Of a stretch of DNA of 64,000 nucleotides, positions 53,870 through 63,193 are shown piece by piece (position 1 is the stretch's first letter; each line of letters begins with the position of its first letter). This DNA is from Deltaproteobacteria bacterium (GTDB lineage: Bacteria; Myxococcota; Kuafuiibacteriia; Kuafuiibacteriales; Kuafuiibacteriaceae). The notes beneath the pieces were generated by a model. It saw nothing but the letters and a program-made list of their open reading frames with translations, had not been told where the DNA came from and did no database searches. A program made the position numbers and the translations under genes. The stretch spans positions 1 to 64,000 of the forward strand of contig JACKEN010000019.1 in the NCBI GenBank assembly GCA_020632995.1, written 5' to 3'.

Positions 53870-56315
53870 CGAGGCGCTCACGCGCTGCCCGCGTGATGGG
53901 TGCGTCCGGACCGAGCTGCTCGAGCGCCTCCGCAGCCGCCGAGCGCAGGAGACGTTGCCCGACCCCGAGGTCGCCGCTCGCGACGAGCGCCTCACCGAGG
54001 AGGCTCTCGCACTCCGCGCGTCGCATCCCGCTCGCCGTAGGTGACGCGTCGTAGGTATAGAGCGCAGAGCGCAAGACCGCCTTCGCGTCCGCCAGACGCC
54101 CCGCGGTGAGGTAGGCTCGCCCCAGCTCGGTCTGGCCCTCCGCCTCGACCTTCGGGCTCCCCCGAACATCGGCGTCGATCTCGAGGGCCTGCATGGCGCG
54201 CTGCTCGGCCGCGTCGAGGTCCCCCATCGCGGAGTAGGTCCGCGCCATCCGCACCAGGAGGTCTGCCGTGGCCAGGTCCCGGCGCGGATCCAGGCCCTGC
54301 TCCAGGAACACGGCCAGCGCACGCGACTGCAGCTCGAGCGCCTGATCGAGCTCACCTCGCTCCCTGAGCACATCGCCCAGGATCATCCGATGGGCCTGGA
54401 GCTGCCCGTGCCCCTCCGGCAGGCTGGCCTGCGATACCTCGACCGCGTGCGAGAGGAGCCCCTGGGCCTCATCCAGCGCCCCGACCGTGGCCAACACCAG
54501 GCCCAGGTTGCCCTCCACCGCCGCCACGTCGTTGTGGGCGACGCCGTGGAGCTTGCGGAGGACGGCGAGCGACTCACGATAGCGCTCCACCGCAGCATCA
54601 TGTCGACCGAGGTCCCAGAGCACCGCGCCGAGTCCGTTCAGGGTCTCGGCCCGCTCCTGACTCTCGGGGCCGAACGTCCTCGTCTTCTCGACGAGGAGCG
54701 CCTCGAGCTCCAAGAGCGCCTCCTCGCCCCGCCCCGCCGACGCCCGCAGGTGTGCCAGCCGCTCACGACCGCGCAGGACCTCGAGCTCGTCCACGCCGTG
54801 GCTCTGCGCCCGAAGCAGCGCGACCCGCTCCGAGAGCGCCGCTGCCTTGGTCACCGCTCCGATCTCTGCGTAAGCGCTCACCAGCATCTCGGCCATCAGG
54901 AGCCGCTCCTCGAGGTCCGGTGACAGCGCCGCCAGATCCTCCGACGCGCCATCCAAGAACACGAGGGCGGCGGCCCGCTCCTCGCCACGGAGCTCGTTCC
55001 GGAGGGTCCGTAAGAGCGAGAGGGTGAGCGACTTCACCCGTGCCGAGTGGGCTCGCTCCCTCACCAGGGACCTGGACTGCAGCTCCACCTGCATCGCGAG
55101 GGCTCCCGCCACGATCCCCGCGGCACCTACGACGGCCAACGCGCGCCGATGGCGGATCACCTGGTGCGCGACTCGATACCCCAAGCCCGACCCACGTGCT
55201 CGAACCGGCCGGCCCTCCATCGCCCTTCGGACGTCGTCCGCGAGGGCCTCCGCAGTTGCATACCGGGCCTCAGGAGGCTTCCTCAGCGCCCTGAGGACCA
55301 CCTGATCGAGGTCGCGCCGCAGCCGCCGCTCCGCCACGGGCAGAACGGAGACGCGACTGGGCAGGGGAGGTATCACATCGCAGACCACCGCCCGCACCGC
55401 GGCCTCGCCCGCCGTCGGGTCGACCTCGTAGGGCCGACGGCCACAGATGAGCTCGTAGAGGACCAGGCCGAGCGAATAGACATCCGATGCCGGCCCCGCC
55501 GGGGCCCCTGCGAGCTGCTCCGGGCTCGCATACTGCGGGGTCAGGGGCTGCCGACCGTGATGGGTCAGGGTGGAGTCGTCGCTTGGGGCGAGGAGCTTGG
55601 CGATACCGAAGTCCAGGAGTTTCAAGCGTCCAGCAACATCGACGAGGATGTTGGCGGGCTTGATGTCTCGATGGATCACCGCGCTCCCGTGCGCAAACGC
55701 CACCGCAGCACAGAGTTCGAGGAAGAGTCGGAGCCGCTCCGGGATGGATAGGCAACCTTCCTTGCAGTACCGATCGAGCCGCTGCCCCTCGATGTACTCC
55801 ATCGCGATGAAGGGGAGCCCACGCTCTGTGGTGCCGCCGTCCAGGAGCGCAGCGATGTTCGGGTGGCGGAGGTCGGCGAGGATCTGGCGCTCGCGACGGA
55901 TGCGCGCCAACGCCTCCGCGGAGTCCAGGCCCGAGCGGAGCACCTTGATGGCCACCCGTCCCCGGTACACACCGTCGTCGCGAAACGCGCGCCAGACCTC
56001 GCCGGCCCCACCTCGCCCCACCACGGTCTCCAAGACGTAGGGCCCCAGGCGGTGCCCCTCACCCGGTGCCCCCACGTCTGGGCGCAACAAGACCTGCTCC
56101 AGATCGCTGAGGGGCCCGGTGGTCAACGCGAGGAGATCTCTGAGCGCCTCCATGACATCGGAGGGCTCTCGCAGGGCAGCGAGGTACGCAGCCTGATCCG
56201 CATGAGGCCTCGAAGCCAGCTCGAGGAACAGCGCGTTGGCGCGCCGCCACGCCGCCGCTCCGGCGTTCGCGTTCCCCTCATCTTCGCTGATGGTGTTTGC
56301 GCCCGCTTCACGCAT
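53796..56315 (-). CDS. Ser/Thr kinase - membrane helix - TPR protein
   Basis: An 839-residue kinase. After a 90-residue N-terminal helix region (SDVMEALRDLLALT) comes a complete kinase domain (about 95-370: VVGRGGAGEVW, VAIKVL, HRDIKPANIL, DFGIAK, SPEQ), one membrane helix (ALAVVGAAGIVAGALAMQV, about 402) and about 400 residues of TPRs outside the cytoplasm (ETLNGLGAVLWDLGRHDAAVERYRESL and similar). This architecture and the neighbouring ECF factor are typical partners. ATG 56315 follows a weak RBS; upstream sequence overlaps the divergent lipoprotein gene. The 3' end overlaps the sigma-factor gene by 74 bases. Confidence 0.92.
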   Translation of the reverse strand: MREAGANTISEDEGNANAGAAAWRRANALFLELASRPHADQAAYLAALREPSDVMEALRDLLALTTGPLSDLEQVLLRPDVGAPGEGHRLGPYVLETVVGRGGAGEVWRAFRDDGVYRGRVAIKVLRSGLDSAEALARIRRERQILADLRHPNIAALLDGGTTERGLPFIAMEYIEGQRLDRYCKEGCLSIPERLRLFLELCAAVAFAHGSAVIHRDIKPANILVDVAGRLKLLDFGIAKLLAPSDDSTLTHHGRQPLTPQYASPEQLAGAPAGPASDVYSLGLVLYELICGRRPYEVDPTAGEAAVRAVVCDVIPPLPSRVSVLPVAERRLRRDLDQVVLRALRKPPEARYATAEALADDVRRAMEGRPVRARGSGLGYRVAHQVIRHRRALAVVGAAGIVAGALAMQVELQSRSLVRERAHSARVKSLTLSLLRTLRNELRGEERAAALVFLDGASEDLAALSPDLEERLLMAEMLVSAYAEIGAVTKAAALSERVALLRAQSHGVDELEVLRGRERLAHLRASAGRGEEALLELEALLVEKTRTFGPESQERAETLNGLGAVLWDLGRHDAAVERYRESLAVLRKLHGVAHNDVAAVEGNLGLVLATVGALDEAQGLLSHAVEVSQASLPEGHGQLQAHRMILGDVLRERGELDQALELQSRALAVFLEQGLDPRRDLATADLLVRMARTYSAMGDLDAAEQRAMQALEIDADVRGSPKVEAEGQTELGRAYLTAGRLADAKAVLRSALYTYDASPTASGMRRAECESLLGEALVASGDLGVGQRLLRSAAAEALEQLGPDAPITRAARERLVSSEAREREVPEACLPLASSGWAR

Positions 56316-56336
56316 TGGGAGTCGGAGGACACCACT

Positions 56337-56735
56337 ATGCATCACAAACCGATCGTCATGACCATGGCCGCCGCGCTCCTCGCTACTCTGATGGCGTGCG
56401 GCGCAGAGACAGACTACACCGGCGCCAACGAGGTGGAGACCGCGGAGGATACCGCGGCGCTGACGAGGACCGGCGAGCCCATCACACCGGTGAACGACCC
56501 GGAGTGCGCTTGGGGCGCGACCGACCCCGTGAGCGGCGCGAGCGGACTCGACGACCCGAGCACGCAGGCGTCGTGCACGAACAGCAACTGCTACAGCAAC
56601 GGGGCGATCCAGTTCGGCTGCGGCGGGTCGTGCACCCACAAGCACTGTGGTTGCAGCACCCAGACCGTCTGCTGCGACGGGGTCTGTAGCGTCCAGTACA
56701 TCTGTCGCTGGGGCTCCTGCCACAACGGCTGCTGA
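56337..56735 (+). CDS. Small Cys-rich lipoprotein
   Basis: A 132-residue protein. The signal peptide ends in lipobox LMAC (Cys21), followed by an acidic linker (about 25-65) and a C-terminal region of about 55 residues with 13 cysteines (patterns SCTNSNC, GCGGSC, HCGC, VCC, VC, IC, SC, GC). ATG 56337 has GGAGGA seven bases upstream. The Cys-rich part resembles small disulfide-rich secreted toxins or binding modules; it does not match a family I know. It is divergent from the kinase-TPR gene (21-base gap) and convergent with a subtilisin-like lipoprotein gene. Confidence 0.8.
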   Translation: MHHKPIVMTMAAALLATLMACGAETDYTGANEVETAEDTAALTRTGEPITPVNDPECAWGATDPVSGASGLDDPSTQASCTNSNCYSNGAIQFGCGGSCTHKHCGCSTQTVCCDGVCSVQYICRWGSCHNGC

Positions 56736-56774
56736 CCCCCCCCGCGGCTGCGCCCGCCCTTCGCCTGCGCCGCC

Positions 56775-58790
56775 TCAGGGCTCGATGAGGAGCGTGCTGC
56801 TGTCCACCTCTTTCGAGTCCACCACCACATCCAAGGTGGCCTTGCTCATGTCCGCCAGGTCGCTGCTGCTGAAGCCGAGCCCGGTGACCTTGATGGTGGC
56901 CCCGCGCTTGAGGTCGGTGCCCAGGTCGAGCTCGAAGGTCTTGGTGGGGCCTGACTCGTACGTGACCGTGAGACGGGGCTCGCTCATCGTGAGCGGCGCA
57001 TCGGTGGAGATGGCGAGGTAGAGGTTGTAGACGCTGAGGGCGCAGGTCGGGCAGGTGTGGTCCGCCGGCTGCGGGAACACCCACGGCACGCTCTCGTTTG
57101 CGTAGAACTGGCGCAGCGGGCAGTAGACCCCGCCGTCGGGGCCACCCGAGTCCACTGAGTAGATTATCCCCACGCAAGGCGGACGCACGTGAGGGTGCAC
57201 CGCGGTCGAGGCGTCGACCACGGTGGCGGTGATGCCGGAGGTGTCGATCCGCCCCGGCCGTGCATCCCGCCCGCCCGGGAGCGCCTGACATTGGGGCGTG
57301 CCGCCGCAGTACGGGCTGGGGCCGCACGCCGCCCTCACGCTGCCGCAGACCGACAGCCGACGCTGGGCTGTGTTGGGGCGTCCGGTGAGCCAAAAGTCTG
57401 CGCCCCGGGTCAGGCCCGCGCCGCCGTCGTACAGGGTCTGCATGACGTCGGCCGGCGCGGCCGTGGGCTGGTAGGCCCACACGATCCCGGCGATGGCCGA
57501 GGCCACCGCGGCGCTGACCGAGGTCCCGGAGTAGGTGCGGGTGTAGGCCGTGCTCGGCCCGGACGGGTAGCCCACCACCGCGTGGTGAGCGGGCGCGACC
57601 AAGCGGGGTACGCCCCCCGGTCGCGAGAGGGCGTACGGCTTGTCCCGACCGTCCACGCCCCCCACCGCGTGGAGCAGCGGCTGGTACGGGGTGACTGCGG
57701 TGCGCATGGCGCTGACGCCATAGTCGGCCGAGCAACGCCCCGCGAGCGGCGCCGGCTTCTCCTCCCAGCCGCCCGGGAACATCGGCCCCTCCGCCTCGCC
57801 CCCGGAGTCGTTGCCAGCGGCCGCGATCACCAGTCCGCCCGAGCACACCACCTGGTTGATGGCGGAGTAGACCGCGTGAGCGGGGTTGTCGTCCGTGATA
57901 CCGGTCCACGTACTCCCGCTGAAGGCGCCGCCACCGGTCTCGGGATCCCAGCCCACGCTGAGGTTGATGATGATGTTCTGGTTCGCGGAGGCAGCGGCCG
58001 CGGCCTCGTACCCCTCCAAGATCGCGATGGCCAGGTCGCTCTGGTAGCCGAAGGTCCCGCCCGCAGAGTCCTCCACCGGCCCGATGGCCGACTGCCGGAG
58101 CCCGAGGGCAAGTTGGCTTGCGACCTGGGTCAGACAGAGGCCGGAAGCGCAACCCAACTGGCGGATGATCTGCCCCATGGCGAAGCCGTGCTCTACCAGC
58201 CCGTGCGCGGGGTCGGGGAAGCCGGTGTCCGGGGAGCTGTCCACCACCACCACCTTGGTGGGCTCACCGCTGACCTCGCCCGGGAACGTCTGGAGCGCCT
58301 CCACCTGCGCCCCGAACGCGGCGGCCAGCTGCGGCGCGGCCCGGACCTCGTATGGGTGAGGCGAGAGCGGCACCACGACATGACAGTCCGGGTCCAGCCA
58401 ATCGGCGGGGGCGAGCCCGCTCATCGATGGGAGCCCCGTCATGTCGGGGGCCCCGGGCCCGCTCCACGTGTACAGGCAGTAGTCGTGCAGCTCCGGCGAG
58501 TTCTGGGGCGGGAACACGGACGGTGGAAAGAGCGGGCCGCCGTTCCAGTTGGGATTGGGGGCTACCGGGCACCCGGTCGCCGAGTCCGGCGGCAGCAGGA
58601 TCCCCACCTGACGGCCGGGCGGGCACGCGTCCGCCTTCGGGATGGGATCCACGACGCAGATACCACCGCCGCACGAGGTGGAGATGAGGGCCTGGCTGGA
58701 GGTCTCCGTCTGGGGCGGGGCCTCCGTCGGGGGCGAGCCGACGCACGCGGGGAGCAAGAGGAGGAGCGCAGAGAAGGTCAACCGAGACAT
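56775..58790 (-). CDS. Subtilisin-like (S8) serine protease lipoprotein
   Basis: A 671-residue protease with lipobox LPAC (Cys16). The S8 catalytic triad is visible: Asp in VVVVDSSPDTG (about 182), His in GLVEHGFAMG (about 200), Asn in IAAAGNDS (oxyanion) and Ser in YSGTSVSAA (about 422). Residues 20-160 form an N-terminal Cys-containing region; about 450-670 is a C-terminal domain with beta-rich sequence and several Cys. ATG 58790 immediately precedes the signal peptide. It is convergent with the Cys-rich lipoprotein gene and may act on it (inference from position only). Confidence 0.93.
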   Translation of the reverse strand: MSRLTFSALLLLLPACVGSPPTEAPPQTETSSQALISTSCGGGICVVDPIPKADACPPGRQVGILLPPDSATGCPVAPNPNWNGGPLFPPSVFPPQNSPELHDYCLYTWSGPGAPDMTGLPSMSGLAPADWLDPDCHVVVPLSPHPYEVRAAPQLAAAFGAQVEALQTFPGEVSGEPTKVVVVDSSPDTGFPDPAHGLVEHGFAMGQIIRQLGCASGLCLTQVASQLALGLRQSAIGPVEDSAGGTFGYQSDLAIAILEGYEAAAAASANQNIIINLSVGWDPETGGGAFSGSTWTGITDDNPAHAVYSAINQVVCSGGLVIAAAGNDSGGEAEGPMFPGGWEEKPAPLAGRCSADYGVSAMRTAVTPYQPLLHAVGGVDGRDKPYALSRPGGVPRLVAPAHHAVVGYPSGPSTAYTRTYSGTSVSAAVASAIAGIVWAYQPTAAPADVMQTLYDGGAGLTRGADFWLTGRPNTAQRRLSVCGSVRAACGPSPYCGGTPQCQALPGGRDARPGRIDTSGITATVVDASTAVHPHVRPPCVGIIYSVDSGGPDGGVYCPLRQFYANESVPWVFPQPADHTCPTCALSVYNLYLAISTDAPLTMSEPRLTVTYESGPTKTFELDLGTDLKRGATIKVTGLGFSSSDLADMSKATLDVVVDSKEVDSSTLLIEP

Positions 58791-59004
58791 TGAAGAGGTG
58801 CTATGCGGACCGCGGAGCTTTTCTGACACGGCGCCGAAGATAGCCCGCCGATTGGCGCGGTCGAAGCCGCGCCTCAAGGGCAATCATCCACCTCTTCGCG
58901 CGGACGCGCTCTGGCGCTGCACCCATGAGATATGACGCCACGGCACCAGTTCTGACGGCCGATGTTGGCAAATCCTGGCGTCCCGGCCCGGCGTGCCGTT
59001 CCCA

Positions 59005-61734
59005 TCAGGGGGACACGACCCGAAACGCGGCCCAGTCGGCGCTCGGGTCCCTTGCCATGAGGTCGAGCTGAGCCCTCCGGAGGGCCTCGGCCAGGTCGTG
59101 GGCCCCCGGCTGGTGTACTGCCATGGTGATGGCCCGGGCCACCTCGTCGCGCACCGGTCGCGCCGTGGCCAAGACCTCCCGCGCCCCACGCACCACGAAC
59201 GCCCGCGCCAATCCCAGGTCCTGGGAGGCCAGCGCGCTGGTCTGGGCGGTCTCGCAGCCCGACAGGATCACCCGAGCGGGCACCGAGGGGAGGGTCAGGA
59301 TGTCGCCCACCGACAACGCGCCCGCTCCGGCGAGAGGCAGGACGCTCTGCCAGCCGTCGGTGCCGCGGTAGTGACCGTGGCCGGCGTAGTGGAAGGTCCC
59401 CCCCGTCTTCAAGGCGGCCAGGAGCGAGCGACGACTCGCGGCCCGGCCCTCGAGCAGGATCGGGGCGTGCCCCTGCTCTTGCAGGAACGCTTGCAGGGTC
59501 CGTCCCTCGTCCCGGGCCGCAGGGAGATCGCCGCTCGGATCCGCGGCGATGACGACGCCCGCGGTGGCGGTGGTGGCCTGACCGAGCGCCCCGCTCCCGA
59601 CCCCGTAGCGCACCGCCCTGCCCTCCACCAACGGCGCGCCGCGCCACGGGAGCGCGTGCAGATCCAGGGCAGAGAGCCAGCCCTCGGTCACGAAGCGCAC
59701 GCTCGGGGCCGCCTCGAGCTCAGCCTCGAAGGGCCCGAACAGCGCGGTCGCCAGGGCCGCCTGGTCCTCGAGCGGCCCCGCGAGGGGGATCCTGGCCACC
59801 CGGTCCGGCCCCGAACCGGTGGCGAACCCGAGGACCCCCGGCCCCAAGGGCCGAAACCCGATGGTGAGCCCGGCCGGCGCCGACGCCTCGCTCGCTGGTG
59901 CCACCGCCGCGACCCGCGCGAGCTCGTCCAGAGCATCCATCAGCGCGGTCTCTACGTGCCGCCGCTGGCGGTCGTGCGCCGATGCCCGAGACGCCGCCAC
60001 CCCCCACCCCTCACCCATCAGCGCCTCCAGCTCGTCGCGCAGCGCGAGGTAGCGGGCGGTGGCCACTTCCCACCGCCTCCGCGCCTCGCCCCCGAGCGCG
60101 GCGACCCTGGACTGCTGCTCGAGACCGACGAGGACCCGAGCGCGGCTTCGAGCCAGCGCAGCCACGACCTCGCCCGGCGCGGGTAGCGTCAACAGGAGCT
60201 CGAGCTGGCCTTCGAGATCCGCCTCCCGGAGCGCGGCGAAGCGCCCACGCCCTGGGCCAACGGAGATCGTGAGGAGCTGGGTGTCCAGCAGCCGCTCCGC
60301 CTCGGCGAAGGCCGCGAGCGCGCCGCGAAGGTCGCGCTGCGCCCGGAGTGCCTCGGCCCGACCGACCGCGGCGCGAAGCCGGCCGTCCGGAGACGCGGCC
60401 GCGACAGCCAGCGCTTCGAGGCTCCGGTAGACCTTCAGGGCGGTTCGAGGCCGCCCCTCGCGCACCGCGAGCTGGCCCTCGAGGTCCGTTGCCCACAGCT
60501 GCAGGGGTACCGGCAGGCGTCCAGCGCCCCTGGCCTGTCCCAGGTAGGCCCGAGCCCCGTCGGTGTCCCCGACCTGGAGGTTGAACAGGGCCAGGTTCAC
60601 CAGCGTATTCATCGCTCGTTCCGGCCGCGGACAGGCGACCGTCCACAGCTCCAGCGCCTCTCGAGCTGGTGGTTCAGGATCGACTCCGGAAGAGATCCGG
60701 AGCGCACGCTGCATATACGCAACCCAGCTTGCTTGATCCAACATTAGCGCCTGCGAGCAGGCGTCCCGAGGGCGATCGGGTCGCACTCGCCAGGCGTCCA
60801 GGACTGCTTGCGCCGCCTCTGTCATCCCGAGGTTCGCGAAGACAGCGACCTCTTCTTGGCCCACCGCCCACGCGGTCGCGCTGAGTCCCAGGCGGTCCGC
60901 GCCCCGAGCCGCGCGCTCGAAGTGCTGAATTGCACCTCGCTGGTCGCCGGTCTCGGCCGACAGGATCCCGAGGTTGTGATCCCGGTGCACCGCGCCCGAG
61001 GCGACGAGCTCGAGCTCACCTGCATCGAGCCCCTGCAGGGTCGACCAGGCCAGGCCCAGGTCCCGGGTCATGACGATCGCCACATAGGCCATCGAGAGCA
61101 GCTCGTTCACGTGCTTGGAGACCAGGCCGGCCTCGGCGCCCTCCTCGGCCGCGCGGGCCCGCTGCCTTAGAGCCTCGGGCCCGTCTCCCCGGGCGCCGGC
61201 GAGCCGGGCTCGGACGCGGGCCACGTCCGAGCGCCCCCGGGCGTCCAGCGTCTGCTCCGGCAGGGCGTCGAGGAGACGAGCGGCCTCGTCGAGCCGGCCG
61301 TCGGTGTACGCGTCGGAGGCGGCCTTCACGCGGGCGTCCCAGGGGCGCGGGGCGAGCTGGAGGGCCCAGCGATCCACGCCCCGGCGGCGGGCGAGCACCT
61401 CGACCCGCTGCGCCCGGGCCGGCACCACCACGTGGGCGACGCGCCCGCCCTGCACCGGCGCCCACGCGGTCGTGCGCGTCGGCGGCGCGGTGGCGGTCGA
61501 GGTGACCTGCACCTCGAGGTCGGCGTCGGGCTCGGCGTCGACCCACAGGACGAGGTCGGTCGCGCCCTCGAGCTCACACGTCGGGCCGCGCCGGACCTCG
61601 GCGCAGCCGGCGAACTCCACCTTGCGGATCAGCGCCTCGTGGGGCTCTGGAGCGGCGGGACGGGGGGCTTCACGGCAGCCCAGCAGGGTCAGGCTGGCCC
61701 CCAGGAGGGCCAGGATCTGGCGGCGCCCCTTCAC
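59005..61734 (-). CDS. CHAT-domain (caspase-like) protease lipoprotein with TPR-like helices
   Basis: A 909-residue protein. A signal peptide with LLGC (Cys20) suggests a lipoprotein. The middle about 500 residues are TPR-like helices (NTLVNLALFNLQVGDTDGARAYLGQA and similar). The C-terminal CHAT domain keeps the catalytic pair: His in FHYAGHGHY (about 781) and Cys in ILSGCETA (about 825). CHAT proteases are caspase relatives; some bacterial ones execute cell death or activate partner proteins. GTG 61734 overlaps the anti-sigma-like gene by 65 bases, so the three genes from 63116 to 59005 form one coupled operon. Confidence 0.9.
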   Translation of the reverse strand: MKGRRQILALLGASLTLLGCREAPRPAAPEPHEALIRKVEFAGCAEVRRGPTCELEGATDLVLWVDAEPDADLEVQVTSTATAPPTRTTAWAPVQGGRVAHVVVPARAQRVEVLARRRGVDRWALQLAPRPWDARVKAASDAYTDGRLDEAARLLDALPEQTLDARGRSDVARVRARLAGARGDGPEALRQRARAAEEGAEAGLVSKHVNELLSMAYVAIVMTRDLGLAWSTLQGLDAGELELVASGAVHRDHNLGILSAETGDQRGAIQHFERAARGADRLGLSATAWAVGQEEVAVFANLGMTEAAQAVLDAWRVRPDRPRDACSQALMLDQASWVAYMQRALRISSGVDPEPPAREALELWTVACPRPERAMNTLVNLALFNLQVGDTDGARAYLGQARGAGRLPVPLQLWATDLEGQLAVREGRPRTALKVYRSLEALAVAAASPDGRLRAAVGRAEALRAQRDLRGALAAFAEAERLLDTQLLTISVGPGRGRFAALREADLEGQLELLLTLPAPGEVVAALARSRARVLVGLEQQSRVAALGGEARRRWEVATARYLALRDELEALMGEGWGVAASRASAHDRQRRHVETALMDALDELARVAAVAPASEASAPAGLTIGFRPLGPGVLGFATGSGPDRVARIPLAGPLEDQAALATALFGPFEAELEAAPSVRFVTEGWLSALDLHALPWRGAPLVEGRAVRYGVGSGALGQATTATAGVVIAADPSGDLPAARDEGRTLQAFLQEQGHAPILLEGRAASRRSLLAALKTGGTFHYAGHGHYRGTDGWQSVLPLAGAGALSVGDILTLPSVPARVILSGCETAQTSALASQDLGLARAFVVRGAREVLATARPVRDEVARAITMAVHQPGAHDLAEALRRAQLDLMARDPSADWAAFRVVSP

Positions 61735-62464
61735 CGGCGGGGCGGACCTCAACACGGAGCACGGCCGCCTGCCAACCCTCCCCCGCCCCCTCACGCCGCG
61801 CGCGGTCGGGCTCCAGGTTCATCAGCGCCGCGCGAGCCACCACCACCACCAACTCCACCGTGCCGCGCTCGAGCCCGGTGATCGCCCGGCCGGTACCGAC
61901 CCACCGGAACGCGCCGTCGGCCGAGCGCTCCGGCGCAAGATGTACACGCCGAGCGCCGTCGGGGGTGACGACCCACAGGATCGCGGCGACCCCGCCCGCC
62001 ACTGGGAGCTCGGGCCGGAGCACGATCGCGAGCTCCGAGTCCGCGCGCAGCGTAGTCGCGCGGGCCGCGTCCGCGCTGCGCCAGGCCGCGTCCTCGACCC
62101 GCGCCTCGACCTGGTAGTGAGGGAGCGGCGCGATGGGCGGGGCGGTGACCCGGGCCAACAGGAGCGCCCCCGCCGCCGCGGCCAGCCCCGCCGCTGCCGC
62201 CCACAGACGCGGCCGAGGCCGGGGCATCGGGCGGACCTCACGACGCACCTCGCCCAGGATCTGCGCGGTGGTCGAGGCAGACAGAGGTGCGGCCAGCCGC
62301 AGTATCTCGGCCAGCTCGGGATCCGACGCGGCGTCCGCCTCGAGCGCGGCGCGCTCAGCCGGTGGCAATGTGCCTTGCACGAGGCGCTCGACCCGGGGAT
62401 CCAGGCCCTGCTCGTCGGTCCTCAGCGCGCGCACGATCGCGTCCTCCAGCGGATCATCATCCAT
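61670..62464 (-). CDS. Anti-sigma-factor-like membrane protein
   Basis: A 264-residue single-pass membrane protein. The N-terminal helical part (LVQGTLPPAERAALEADAASDP, then ELAEILRLAAPL) has the look of cytoplasmic anti-sigma domains but lacks the HxxxCxxC zinc motif of ZAS proteins. The membrane helix is at about 91-110, and the C-terminal part outside has a beta-rich domain (ELAIVLRPELPVAGGVAAILWVV). ATG 62464, with AGAGG six bases upstream, overlaps the sigma gene by 8 bases. Position between sigma and CHAT genes supports the role; sequence alone is weak. Confidence 0.7.
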   Translation of the reverse strand: MDDDPLEDAIVRALRTDEQGLDPRVERLVQGTLPPAERAALEADAASDPELAEILRLAAPLSASTTAQILGEVRREVRPMPRPRPRLWAAAAGLAAAAGALLLARVTAPPIAPLPHYQVEARVEDAAWRSADAARATTLRADSELAIVLRPELPVAGGVAAILWVVTPDGARRVHLAPERSADGAFRWVGTGRAITGLERGTVELVVVVARAALMNLEPDRARREGAGEGWQAAVLRVEVRPAGEGAPPDPGPPGGQPDPAGLP

Positions 62465-63116
62465 CGAGGGCCTCTTCACCCATGATCTCGGTCCGCAGCT
62501 CCCGGAGCAAGCGACGCAGCCGGCTGCGCCACGCGTAGAGCGCGTCCACCGAGGTCCCGGTGCGGGCCGAGACCTCCTGCACCGGCTGCTCCTCCACCAA
62601 CAGGAGCTGGAAGTACTGGCGCCCCTGGGGGCTCAGGCGCTCCCGCAGCCGCTCCGACAGGGCCCGGAGCACGTCGCGGGACTCCAGGCGGGTCTCCACG
62701 CTCTCGGCCTCGCCCCCGAGGAACACGAGGGTGGTGTCCAGGGTCGGATCCTCGGTCCACGGGTTGCGCCGACCGGTGCGCATCCGCATCGCGACCTCGC
62801 GCTCCGCGAGGAAGCCCACGAAGTTCGAGAAGGACAGCCCGCGGGTCGGATCCCAGCTGGTGAGCGCCTTGCCGCGGTGGGCGAAGAGCGCCGCGAAGGC
62901 CTCCTGCACGAGGTCCTCGAGATCGACGCGCAGGTCGCGCCCCCGGGCCTCCCCGCGGCGACGCAGGACGGCCCGGAGCACGCGGACGTGCACCACCGGC
63001 TGGATCGCCGCGAGCAGGCGCTGCAGCTCCGCGTCGTCGCCCGCCAGCGCCGCCGTCACGCAGCGGTGGATCTCATCGGCGGCGGCGGAGTCGAGGTCCA
63101 GGCGGCGCTCGGGCAT
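62457..63116 (-). CDS. RNA polymerase sigma factor, ECF-like
   Basis: A sigma-70-type factor of about 219 residues. Region 2 (RVDLEDLVQEAFAALFAHRGKALTSWDPTRGLSFSNFVGFLAEREVAMRMR) and region 4 (LRERLSPQGRQYFQLLLVEEQPVQEVSARTGTSVDALYAWRSRLRRLLREL) are clear; the linker between them is long. ATG 63116 was chosen; GTG 63185 would add 23 residues that look non-conserved. It is first in an operon with the anti-sigma-like and CHAT protease genes. Confidence 0.85.
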   Translation of the reverse strand: MPERRLDLDSAAADEIHRCVTAALAGDDAELQRLLAAIQPVVHVRVLRAVLRRRGEARGRDLRVDLEDLVQEAFAALFAHRGKALTSWDPTRGLSFSNFVGFLAEREVAMRMRTGRRNPWTEDPTLDTTLVFLGGEAESVETRLESRDVLRALSERLRERLSPQGRQYFQLLLVEEQPVQEVSARTGTSVDALYAWRSRLRRLLRELRTEIMGEEALDG

Positions 63117-63193
63117 GGCAGAGGGCACGTCCACAGAGGTATGCGGGGCAGCCTTCGAGTCTGACAGCGCTCGCGCTCTTTTCACGCTGAGCG

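Noticed and set aside
56316..56723. N-terminal extension of the kinase-TPR gene into the divergent lipoprotein gene
   Set aside because: The extension is low-complexity Arg/Ala sequence antisense to a well-supported small lipoprotein with its own RBS.
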